Source of the DNA: Cytophagales bacterium
GTDB taxonomy: Bacteria > Bacteroidota > Bacteroidia > Cytophagales > Spirosomataceae
Length of the DNA: 64,000 bases
Direction of reading: 5' to 3'
NCBI GenBank assembly: GCA_013298025.1
Contig: JAAFJE010000005.1
Span: 124,001-188,000 of the forward strand
This document shows, piece by piece, positions 44,344-51,650 of this stretch. Below the pieces are notes generated by a model. That model was not told where the DNA came from and made no database searches. It was given only the letters and a program-made list of their open reading frames with translations. The number at the start of each line of letters is the position of its first letter. Within the stretch, counting starts at the first letter, position 1. Made by a program: the position numbers and the translations under genes.

Positions 44344-44391
44344 GCTCAAAAAAAAGCCCTCGCAAATGCTTGCTAGGGCTTTTTTTTGAGC
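44344..44391. terminator. 17-bp palindromic terminator overlapping the acetyltransferase 3' end
   Basis: Perfect arms GCTCAAAAAAAAGCCCT (44344-44360) and AGGGCTTTTTTTTGAGC (44375-44391) lie between convergent genes. The right arm encodes the last residues and part of the stop codon of the acetyltransferase. Confidence 0.9.
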
Positions 44392-44813
44392 ATTTTATAA
44401 TGTTGAATTTCGCCAAAAAGTAAATACGATTCGGCAATAATCGTGTATCCGATAGATTGATAAAACTGTACGGCGTTGTCACGGGCATCGAGGATAATTT
44501 CGGTCATGCCTAGTTGCCAAGCTTTTTCTTCTAAAAACTGCATCAATAATTTTCCTACGCCTTTTCCTTGGGCTTGGCTCGAAACAGCTACACAACGCAC
44601 TTGTCCTTGTTGGGGCGAATTGGCCTGTAAACGTGCTACGCCTACAACGGCTTGGGTTTCGGTATCAATGGCTAGGGCGTGCTCGGCGGAGGCTTCATCG
44701 GGCAAGACTTCGCTTCCTTGTGGCTGCCCCCACGGTTGGCGTAATACCGCAAAGCGTAAGGCATAATACGCCTCCCATTGTTGAGGTGTATCGGGTTGCT
44801 GAATCTGAATCAT
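44373..44813 (-). CDS. GNAT family N-acetyltransferase
   Basis: A 146-residue acetyl-CoA-dependent acetyltransferase. VAVSSQAQGKGVGKLLMQFLEEKA is motif A with the R/Q-x-x-G-x-G/A pyrophosphate loop, and MTEIILDARDNAVQFYQSIGYTI is motif B. The N-terminal YYALRFAVLRQPWGQPQGSE resembles the ElaA-like/putative GNAT group. The substrate is unknown. Its last codons (LKKKP, TAG) form one arm of the terminator palindrome, so the coding end and the terminator are shared. Confidence 0.88.
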   Translation of the reverse strand: MIQIQQPDTPQQWEAYYALRFAVLRQPWGQPQGSEVLPDEASAEHALAIDTETQAVVGVARLQANSPQQGQVRCVAVSSQAQGKGVGKLLMQFLEEKAWQLGMTEIILDARDNAVQFYQSIGYTIIAESYLLFGEIQHYKMLKKKP

Positions 44814-44820
44814 CGTAGGA

Positions 44821-44850
44821 TTGAGTGAATTAGTCAGTGAGTTGTGAGTA
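44821..44850 (-). repeat. GAGTGA-word repeat (family 3)
   Basis: ATTGAGTGAATTAGTCAGTG and GAGTTGTGAG variants lie immediately upstream of the acetyltransferase start; same vocabulary as 15025-15058 and 48112-48147. Confidence 0.5.
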
Positions 44851-44924
44851 GCGTTTTCCTTTTCAAGAGATTTAAGCCAGAAAAATCGCTTGAAAAGGAA
44901 ATGACTATGGGCAAATGCCCCTGT

Positions 44925-45581
44925 TTATTTAAGCGGAATAATCAGCTTTTCGCCTCTTTCTGTGAAGTCTTTTTTCTTTTTGTTGGCTTGCATCAACAAC
45001 TCTTTGCTTACGCCATATTTAGAAGCGACTACACGCAGTACATCGCCAGGGCCTACCGTGTGTACGGCACGCACTTTCACTTTCAGCTTTGTTACGCCCA
45101 CCTTGATACCGTTGGGTTCTACGTTGGGGTTGAGTTTTTGAAGGGCTTCCCATTTCAGGTTATAGCGATTGGCTATACCGTAAAAAGTTTCGCCAGCTTG
45201 TACCGTATGTGAAATTTCTTCGCCCTTGCCAAGGTCCGAAACTGCTGCTTTTTCGCTTTTATCAACTGTTTTGGTCGGCGTTTTTTCAGGCTGTTTCTCC
45301 TTGGTTTTAGTTTGCTCTTCGGCATCAGTCGGTGTTGTTTCTTCGGAGGCATCGCTGCTTTCACCTTCTTCTTTTACTTCGGGCAAGCTACTCGACTCAC
45401 CTACGACCGAAAGGCTATCGTTACCGATGTTGGTTAGCTCGTTGTCGGAAATAGAACTATCAGAAAGGTACTGCCAGCCTACAAACAACAAGGCTGCGAT
45501 GATTCCGACCAATACCGTAAGGGTAATGGTGGGGAGTTTTGAAGATTCTTCTACTGGACGAGGATTTCGTTTTTCTTCCAT
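44925..45581 (-). CDS. LysM-domain membrane protein
   Basis: A 218-residue protein with one membrane helix near residues 22-40 (TLTVLVGIIAALLFVGWQYL) and an acidic Ser/Thr/Lys-rich linker (about 55-125). A LysM domain follows (EEISHTVQAGETFYGIANRYNLKWEALQKLNP), then a second weaker one (VHTVGPGDVLRVVASKYGVSKELLMQANK). LysM binds peptidoglycan N-acetylglucosamine, so the protein probably tethers to or senses the cell wall from the inner membrane. It stands alone; the next gene is the HEPN gene after 172 bases. Confidence 0.88.
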   Translation of the reverse strand: MEEKRNPRPVEESSKLPTITLTVLVGIIAALLFVGWQYLSDSSISDNELTNIGNDSLSVVGESSSLPEVKEEGESSDASEETTPTDAEEQTKTKEKQPEKTPTKTVDKSEKAAVSDLGKGEEISHTVQAGETFYGIANRYNLKWEALQKLNPNVEPNGIKVGVTKLKVKVRAVHTVGPGDVLRVVASKYGVSKELLMQANKKKKDFTERGEKLIIPLK

Positions 45582-45753
45582 GATATTTATAGATTTTCTC
45601 TCACCGTTGGTACGACAAATGCGTAAGGAATGAAGGAACAGTACCAGGTTGTTTTATCCTTACATTTTGTATCTGTCTCAGAAAGAATTAAGACCAAATT
45701 ATTTTTGTTCATTTAGTACTCTTGTACACTTACTACAATATGTGCAGGAGCTT

Positions 45754-46380
45754 TTAGGTAGTTACGATTTGATAGATTGCTTTACAAAGTTTGTCTATAA
45801 ATTCAATGGCTTGCAATGTTGTTTCTCTATCTCTTGGCCGCTTTCTCTGAGTCAAGTGGTCAAAATCTGCTTCGTGAGCAATTTTATGCCTTTGCCAAAC
45901 AATATTTGCTAATTCCCTTCTAACATCATCACCCTTTTGTGATAACTCGACACCAAGTTTAGTCCAAAGTTGCTTAATACCTAACAAAAGCAGTGCTGAT
46001 TCAATTTGCTTAGGGTCTTGATAAGGGTTTTTTGAATTAACTTTTCGTATGTACTCCCCTAAAATTAAAGATTTATCATTAGGACTTGGTGCGTTTATAA
46101 TTTGCACTAATGTTTGCATATCTACTTGAAAGTCATTGAAAGGCTTTACAAAGTCTGATGGTATAACTCTATTACCTTCAAATGTATGAACTAATCCGAA
46201 ATGTAGAGTATCACTAATGAAATTATCCATAGCACTCACAGCTAAAACAATTTCTGCCCTTAAAATTTCGGATAAATCTAAGGTTTTCCCTACATCGTTC
46301 TGTTCCAGATATTGGTAAATAGCATCAAGTTGTTTGACACTATCAATATTGAGTTTGAAGGTGTCAATTGCTTGTTGCAT
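45754..46380 (-). CDS. HEPN-domain protein (RiboL-PSP-HEPN-like), candidate RNase/toxin
   Basis: A 208-residue helical protein. The C-terminal part contains ELANIVWQRHKIAHEADFDH with the HEPN catalytic pattern R-x4-H (R164, H169). The N-terminal helix VLAVSAMDNFISDTLHFGL resembles the RiboL-PSP/MAE-type HEPN groups described in conflict systems. Metal-independent RNase activity is known for many HEPN proteins and is inferred here. Its start overlaps the end of the upstream ParA-like gene by 17 bases, so both are translated together. Both genes are clearly more AT-rich than the flanking purE and LysM genes, which suggests acquisition by transfer. Confidence 0.75.
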   Translation of the reverse strand: MQQAIDTFKLNIDSVKQLDAIYQYLEQNDVGKTLDLSEILRAEIVLAVSAMDNFISDTLHFGLVHTFEGNRVIPSDFVKPFNDFQVDMQTLVQIINAPSPNDKSLILGEYIRKVNSKNPYQDPKQIESALLLLGIKQLWTKLGVELSQKGDDVRRELANIVWQRHKIAHEADFDHLTQRKRPRDRETTLQAIEFIDKLCKAIYQIVTT

Positions 46381-47401
46381 TGTTTGTTCGGATTATAATT
46401 TCGTTAGCAAAATAATCATAGATGTTGTTAAACCACTCTCTTGTAGTTCGCTGATTTTCTTCTGTTAAGTCAGCATCGGGTACTTCAAAAATAGGTATAT
46501 TTTTTTGCTGAGAGATTACCCCCAATTTATAGTAATCTGAAAATTCAGCCAAGCAATATTTGCTTTGGCTCTGCCTTTCTTGTTGAGGGTATTGATGATA
46601 TAAGTTATCGTCAAGTAACATCCCCACACTTCTCAAATTAGGTATTAGGAATTCATTAACAGTATTACCAATTCTATCCATCATTTGTTGATGATTGAAT
46701 TGAGGTCTGCCGTTACTTAGATTAAATTTATTACAAGTAAACCCTAAAAATTTAGGCGTGTTTAATGGTAATGGATAGAATGATTCTTTGAATACTTCTC
46801 TTGCTTTTTTCGCCCAAGTTTCCCATTCAGGTAGTTTGGTAGCTAATGAGCGAATTGACTGTACTGAAAAATAATCAACAGAAGTGGGAATAACAAAATA
46901 ATCGCTTGAAATCAACAAGTCTTGATTGATAGCACTTAGGCTTGGGTTCATATCAATTAAAACAAAATCAATCTGATACCTTTCAGCCGTTTTTTGAATG
47001 AGATAATCAAACGAACCGGGTAGGTTCTGCATTGAGGTTAGAAAACTACTCAAATTGAATGACATACTGAGTTGGGTGTCGCTGCCTGATAAATCCAAAC
47101 TACCTGGCATAACAAATAAGTTTGGAATTGTTGACGATAAACACTCTCCCGCAGAAATTAGAATAGGTTGTGAGTCAAAAGCGGGTGCCAAATAACTCTT
47201 TATATTGTTTTTAGGATGATTTTCGTAATGATTTTCATAACCTTCCACTCCAAGTATTTGTAATGTAAGATTACATTGCGTGTCAGCGTCTATCATCAAT
47301 ACATTTTTGCCTTTTTGGGCAAGCATTGCACCCAAATTGAAAAGACTTGTGGTTTTTCCTACTCCGCCTTTGTGATTAAAAAAAGCAATTTTTATAGCCA
47401 T
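46364..47401 (-). CDS. ParA-family ATPase paired with a HEPN gene
   Basis: A 345-residue ParA/MinD-type P-loop ATPase: IAFFNHKGGVGKTTSLFNLG is the deviant Walker A with both lysines, VLMIDADTQCNLTL is A', and VLIDMNPSLSAINQDLL is Walker B. The long central and C-terminal region (TPKFLGFTCNKFNLSNGRPQ, NLRSVGMLLDDNLYHQ) is similar to ParA-like proteins found outside partition loci. No parB or parS-like repeats are near, so plasmid partition is unlikely. The 17-base overlap with the HEPN gene suggests a two-gene module in which the ATPase controls or localises the RNase (inference). Confidence 0.8.
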   Translation of the reverse strand: MAIKIAFFNHKGGVGKTTSLFNLGAMLAQKGKNVLMIDADTQCNLTLQILGVEGYENHYENHPKNNIKSYLAPAFDSQPILISAGECLSSTIPNLFVMPGSLDLSGSDTQLSMSFNLSSFLTSMQNLPGSFDYLIQKTAERYQIDFVLIDMNPSLSAINQDLLISSDYFVIPTSVDYFSVQSIRSLATKLPEWETWAKKAREVFKESFYPLPLNTPKFLGFTCNKFNLSNGRPQFNHQQMMDRIGNTVNEFLIPNLRSVGMLLDDNLYHQYPQQERQSQSKYCLAEFSDYYKLGVISQQKNIPIFEVPDADLTEENQRTTREWFNNIYDYFANEIIIRTNNATSN

Positions 47402-47516
47402 TTTTATTGTTATTTTTTATCTACGCTTAACCTCAACACTCGCCCATACACCAACCGACTGAAATACCTTCAATTTAGTCATTCGTTTGATACAATGAAT
47501 CAAAAAAGCCTAATTT

Positions 47517-48005
47517 TTATCCAAGGGTTTTTTGGAGTTCGGCCACCATGTCATCTACTTTGCTGCTCAACTGCGTTTTATATGCCGCTAATGTTTCGGC
47601 AATGGCAGGGTTTTCGATACCCAACATCTGAACTGCCAAAATGCCTGCATTTTTTGCTCCGTTCAGGGCAACGGTTGCCACTGGCACGCCGCTAGGCATT
47701 TGTAAAATAGAAAGAACCGAGTCCCAGCCATCAATAGAATTAGACGATTTGACGGGTACACCAATCACGGGCAGGGTCGTAACCGATGCCACCATGCCGG
47801 GCAAATGTGCCGCACCGCCAGCACCAGCAATAATCACTTTGATGCCTCTTGCTCTGGCTGTTTGGGCATATTCAACCATTTTGAGGGGCGTGCGGTGAGC
47901 CGATACAATATCTATTTCATACGATACGCCAAGTTCTTTGATTACGTCGGCAGCTTCTTGCATAACTTTCAAATCTGAAATGCTGCCCATGATAATTCCT
48001 ACCAT
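47517..48005 (-). CDS. purE: 5-(carboxyamino)imidazole ribonucleotide mutase (PurE class I)
   Basis: Purine synthesis: converts N5-CAIR to CAIR. The 162 residues show [34 protein letters not shown] with the catalytic His, [18 protein letters not shown] and [39 protein letters not shown]. The ATG at 48005 is the family start; the frame extending to 48056 overlaps the spacer. It lies downstream of purK (143 bases), which supplies its substrate. Confidence 0.95.
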   Translation of the reverse strand: MVGIIMGSISDLKVMQEAADVIKELGVSYEIDIVSAHRTPLKMVEYAQTARARGIKVIIAGAGGAAHLPGMVASVTTLPVIGVPVKSSNSIDGWDSVLSILQMPSGVPVATVALNGAKNAGILAVQMLGIENPAIAETLAAYKTQLSSKVDDMVAELQKTLG

Positions 48006-48111
48006 TGTTGCTGTGATTAAAATATAAGTAAAATACCATGATAAGTATCCATGCAAAATGTAAACGAAGGGTGTAAGTGTTTGAAAATGAAATATTTATT
48101 TTATGATTCAA

Positions 48112-48147
48112 TTTGCTCAATCACTCAATCACTCATTCACTCAACAT
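48112..48147 (-). repeat. GAGTGA-word repeat between purK and purE (family 3)
   Basis: On the minus strand this reads GTTGAGTGAATGAGTGATTG followed by AGTGATTGAGC, beginning directly after the purK stop. Same words as 15025-15058. Confidence 0.65.
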
Positions 48148-49287
48148 TTAGCTGATAACTTTGAGGGTTTGTTTGACTTGTTCGACTTTTGCCTTGAGCG
48201 AGTCTAAATCGTTGTCCACTACGGTGATATGTCCCATTTTTCGGAAAGGTTTTGTTACCTTTTTACCGTACAAAAACGGATAAACGCCTGCCAAAGCCAA
48301 GGCTTCGTTCATGCCTACATACAGGGCATCGCCACTGTAGCCGTCTTCGCCAAGCAAGTTGACCATAGCGGCTTTGCTGTGGGCGGTGGTATCGCCTAAA
48401 GGCAAGCCCAATACAGCCCTCAAATGTTGCTCAAACTGAGAAGTATGGTTGGCTCTAATAGTATGATGACCACTGTTGTGGGTGCGAGGAGCTACTTCGT
48501 TGATGAGTACTTCTCCTTCTTTGGTCAAAAACATTTCTACCGCCAATAAGCCCACGATATTGAGTTTTTGGGCGGTTTGTATGGCTATCGCTTTCGCACG
48601 AAGATTTATTTCTTCCGATACTTCGGCTGGGGCAAAAAGGTATTCAACCAAGTTGTGTTCTGGATGAAAAACACATTCTACCGTTGGGAAAGTTTGGCAT
48701 TCGCCTTGCTCGTTGCGTGCTACAATCACGGCAATTTCTTTGGCGAAATCAACGGCTTTTTCCAATAAACTGGGAGCTTCAAAAGCCAAATGCACGTCGT
48801 TTGCCGAAGCAATGCGTTGTACGCCCTTGCCATCGTAGCCGCCTTTGCCCAATTTGTTGAACGCAGGTAAGAAATCGACCTGGGCCGCCACAGCCGCTTT
48901 GTTGTCGGTTAAAACAAAATCGGCGGTAGGGAGTTGATTATCTTGATAGAATTGCTTTTGTACCCGTTTGTCTTGGATGATTTCTAGTACTTCGGGCTGA
49001 GGAAATACTTTCTTGCCCTCGGCTTGCAATTGCTTTAAAGCTTCAAGGTTTACGTTTTCGATTTCAATAGTAATCACCTCGCAGTCTTGTCCGAATTGAT
49101 ATACGGTATCGTAATCTAAAAACGACCCACAGACAAATTCAGGAGCAATTTTAGCACAAGGGGCATTAGGGTCGGGGTCTAATGCTTTTACATGAATATC
49201 TAAATCAATGGCAGCTTGTAAGAGCATCCGTCCAAGTTGCCCGCCGCCTAAAAGACCTAATTTGAAATTTTTCGAGAATAATGGCAT
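48148..49287 (-). CDS. purK: N5-carboxyaminoimidazole ribonucleotide synthase
   Basis: ATP- and bicarbonate-dependent carboxylation of AIR to N5-CAIR; ATP-grasp enzyme of 379 residues. KLGLLGGGQLGRMLLQAA is the N-terminal Rossmann-like loop, FVLTDNKAAV...LPAFNKLGKGGYDGKGV the ATP-grasp lid, and LAVEMFLTKEGEVLINEVAPRTHNSGHHTI the metal/ATP site. Together with purE it forms the two-step route used instead of class II PurE. The ATG at 49287 is used; an ATG at 49299 would add four residues. Confidence 0.95.
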   Translation of the reverse strand: MPLFSKNFKLGLLGGGQLGRMLLQAAIDLDIHVKALDPDPNAPCAKIAPEFVCGSFLDYDTVYQFGQDCEVITIEIENVNLEALKQLQAEGKKVFPQPEVLEIIQDKRVQKQFYQDNQLPTADFVLTDNKAAVAAQVDFLPAFNKLGKGGYDGKGVQRIASANDVHLAFEAPSLLEKAVDFAKEIAVIVARNEQGECQTFPTVECVFHPEHNLVEYLFAPAEVSEEINLRAKAIAIQTAQKLNIVGLLAVEMFLTKEGEVLINEVAPRTHNSGHHTIRANHTSQFEQHLRAVLGLPLGDTTAHSKAAMVNLLGEDGYSGDALYVGMNEALALAGVYPFLYGKKVTKPFRKMGHITVVDNDLDSLKAKVEQVKQTLKVIS

Positions 49288-49391
49288 GATATTTAGCACG
49301 AAAACAAGAATCGTGTTTATTTGTGATGCAAAATTACTGCTAAATATTGAAAGGTTATTAAATTTGTTGCGTATTCAATAATTGATAATGT

Positions 49392-49955
49392 ATGAAAAAC
49401 TCAATAAACCTTCGTTTTGGGGTAATAGCGGGCATGATAGCCGTAGCAACGGTTAGTCGTTTTTTGTTTGTAAACACGCCTTCTATGGCCAATTTTTCGC
49501 CAGTAGGGACTATCGCTTTGTTTGGAGGAGCTTATTATACAAGCAAACGTTGGGCTTATGCTATCCCGATGCTGGCATTGTGGCTTTCTAATTTGGTGCT
49601 GAATAATGTTTTTTATAAACAATGGTATCCTAGCTTTTCGTGGGGGGTAGAACCTAGCGTATTTGTGAGCATTGCATTGATGGTGACTATCGGGCACGTG
49701 ATGTTGAAAAAAGTATCGCTTATCAACCTATTGGCTTCCAACCTTGTAGCTACTTTGGCGTTTTTCTTGTTGTCAAACTTTTTTGTTTGGTATGGTGGCA
49801 CCATGTATAGCCAAGATTGGCAAGGACTTACGCTATGTTATGTCAATGGTTTAGCGTTTTTAGATAATACGCTTGTAAGTAACCTCTTCTTTTCTACGGT
49901 GATGTTTGGTAGTTTCGAGTGGATGAAACGGAGCGTTAAAAGCTTGGCTTTGTAA
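49392..49955 (+). CDS. DUF6580-type integral membrane protein
   Basis: A 187-residue protein with five or six hydrophobic segments (FGVIAGMIAVATVSRFLF, SPVGTIALFGGAYY, WAYAIPMLALWLSNLVL, VFVSIALMVTIGHVML, INLLASNLVATLAFFLLSNFFVW, VSNLFFSTVMFG). The motif NFSPVGTIALFGGAYY and the late CYVNGLAFLDNTL are typical of Bacteroidota DUF6580 proteins, which resemble S components of ECF transporters. A substrate cannot be named; no riboswitch was seen upstream. It is divergent from purK. Confidence 0.75.
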   Translation: MKNSINLRFGVIAGMIAVATVSRFLFVNTPSMANFSPVGTIALFGGAYYTSKRWAYAIPMLALWLSNLVLNNVFYKQWYPSFSWGVEPSVFVSIALMVTIGHVMLKKVSLINLLASNLVATLAFFLLSNFFVWYGGTMYSQDWQGLTLCYVNGLAFLDNTLVSNLFFSTVMFGSFEWMKRSVKSLAL

Positions 49956-50006
49956 GATTTCAAGGCGGCGACTGTGGTTGCCGCTTTTTATTTTCCCTGT
50001 TGCCGT

Positions 50007-50771
50007 ATGAAATTCGACAAATATTTTCCGACCGCACAACTCAGCCCCTATATCAAATATTTGGTAGTGTCGGAACAAGCGTTGGAGGGGACATACAAAG
50101 TTTTTCCATCGCCAGGGCTTGTGCTTGGATTTCAGTACAAAGGACAACTCAGCAGCCTAGAGCAAACCACCGCAAGCCCATTGGCATCGGCAGGCATTAC
50201 GGGCATGACGGATGGTTTTAGGGTGTTTAAAAATTCGGCTGAGATAGGCACAATTTTGGTTTATTTTACCGAAATAGGTTTTACGCATTTTACTTCTAAT
50301 CCAGCAAACGAATTGTTCAATTTGAGTCTTTCACTGGATAATATTTTTGATAAAAATGAGGTAGCCACAGTAGAAGAAAAATTAGCTCTTGCCAGTACCG
50401 ACCAGCAGCGAATCAAGCTTGTGGAGCGGTTTTTACTAACGCAACTAAAAGATATTCAGACGGATAAACTTATGTTGGAAGCCGTAAAGCTCATTTACCA
50501 AAGCAACGGAACGGTGCGTATCAAAGAGCTGAACGAAAAATTATGTATCAGCCAAAGTCCTTTTGAAAAGCGTTTCAGAAAAGTAGTTGGAACAACACCT
50601 AAAAAATTTGCATCTATTGTTCGTTTCAATGCGGTGCTTGCCACAATGAATCCAGCCAAATCGTTAACCGAGATTTGCTACGAAAATCATTTCTTCGACC
50701 AAGCACATTTTATCAAAGACTTCAAACAATTTACAGGCGATACGCCCGAAAACTTCAAGCGTCTTTTGTAG
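50007..50771 (+). CDS. AraC family transcriptional regulator
   Basis: A 254-residue regulator. The N-terminal region (FDKYFPTAQLSPYIKYLVVSEQA, YKVFPSPGLVLGFQYKGQL) is the DUF6597-type sensing domain common in Bacteroidota. The C-terminal AraC DNA-binding domain has two helix-turn-helix motifs: TVRIKELNEKLCISQSPFEKRFRKVVGTTPKKF and LTEICYENHFFDQAHFIKDFKQFTGDTPENF. The ATG at 50007 fits the domain start. The gene immediately downstream (DUF1398, 134 bases) may be its target, as such pairs are common, but this is inference. Confidence 0.92.
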   Translation: MKFDKYFPTAQLSPYIKYLVVSEQALEGTYKVFPSPGLVLGFQYKGQLSSLEQTTASPLASAGITGMTDGFRVFKNSAEIGTILVYFTEIGFTHFTSNPANELFNLSLSLDNIFDKNEVATVEEKLALASTDQQRIKLVERFLLTQLKDIQTDKLMLEAVKLIYQSNGTVRIKELNEKLCISQSPFEKRFRKVVGTTPKKFASIVRFNAVLATMNPAKSLTEICYENHFFDQAHFIKDFKQFTGDTPENFKRLL

Positions 50772-50905
50772 AAAAACGATTTTTTACAATCACAGCGATG
50801 CCAAACTTTGCACTTTTGTATCGTAATTATCATGCTAAAACAGGTATAAAATAGCCTTTCTTTACGCATGAAAATCAATCGTTTTACCATTCAAAAGCAA
50901 GAAAA

Positions 50906-51295
50906 ATGTTTACAGCAGACCAAATCAAAGCGGCACACAGCCAAGTAAAATCAGGGGCAGATTTTCCTGCATACATTCAAGCCATCAAAGCCTTGGGCGT
51001 AACGCACTACGAAGCATTTGTCGTAGATGGCCACACCGATTATCACGGTGGCGACAACCATACAGCAACCGTTCCAGCAAAATACGAGGCATTGACCATT
51101 GCCGATACAGCCAATATTGCCGTATTTAAAGCTGAATTGCTCGCACACCAACAAGGCAAAACAAATTATCTGACGTTTATTCAAATGTGTGCCAGCACAG
51201 GGATAGAAAAATGGGCAATCTGTATGGATAAAATGACCTGTACTTATTACGATAAAGCAGGCAACGAAGTGCTAATTGAGCAAATTCCGGAGTAG
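50906..51295 (+). CDS. DUF1398 (YbcV-like) protein
   Basis: A 129-residue cytosolic protein of the DUF1398 family: FTADQIKAAHSQVKSGADFPAYIQAIKALGVTHYEAFVVDGHTDYHG and FIQMCASTGIEKWAICMDKMTCTYYDKAGNEVLIEQIP. The family has no assigned activity. It lies behind the AraC regulator. The end is followed by two nested hairpins. Confidence 0.88.
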   Translation: MFTADQIKAAHSQVKSGADFPAYIQAIKALGVTHYEAFVVDGHTDYHGGDNHTATVPAKYEALTIADTANIAVFKAELLAHQQGKTNYLTFIQMCASTGIEKWAICMDKMTCTYYDKAGNEVLIEQIPE

Positions 51296-51307
51296 GAGAG
51301 TGGGCTA

Positions 51308-51351
51308 ATATTGGACGTTCTTTGTTGTTATTTAGTAACAACGTCCAATAT
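51308..51351. terminator. Hairpin after the DUF1398 gene
   Basis: Arms ATATTGGACGTT / AACGTCCAATAT (12 bp) enclose a second possible stem GTTGTTA / TAACAAC that shares the right arm, so two folds compete. It lies 12 bases after the stop codon. Confidence 0.65.
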
Positions 51352-51382
51352 CTCAGGGCTCTGATTACTGGACAAAATGAAT

Positions 51383-51446
51383 AAAAGCGAGAAAAAAGTT
51401 GTTGTGAATGTGCGAAAAACCAACAACAACTTCTAGTCTCGCTTTT
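51383..51446. other. Nested inverted repeat, possible structured RNA
   Basis: The outer stem AAAAGCGAGA / TCTCGCTTTT and inner stem AAGTTGTTG / CAACAACTT form a 64-base two-part hairpin. GGACAAA occurs directly repeated on both sides (51370 and 51447). The rest of 51447-51650 is AT-rich with no gene I can support. Confidence 0.5.
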
Positions 51447-51650
51447 GGACAAATTATAAGACTGATTTACCCAAAAGCCATAAAAACCTTGTTTGTTATT
51501 ATTTGTAGTATTATTGTTAAAGAAAACGTAAATCTCAACAAACTTAAAAATCAAGTTGGTGTGATTCCCGATAAGAATGATGGTAATTAATATAATGAAG
51601 TTACACGCGTGCGTCGGCTGTGGTTATTTTAATAAAAACCGGTTTAAAAA

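Noticed and set aside
46364-47401. Plasmid or chromosome partition ParA
   Set aside because: No parB gene or parS-like repeats nearby; the partner is a HEPN gene.
51308-51351. Integron attC site after the DUF1398 gene
   Set aside because: The hairpin lacks the paired core-site motifs in the right order and there is no integrase or cassette series.
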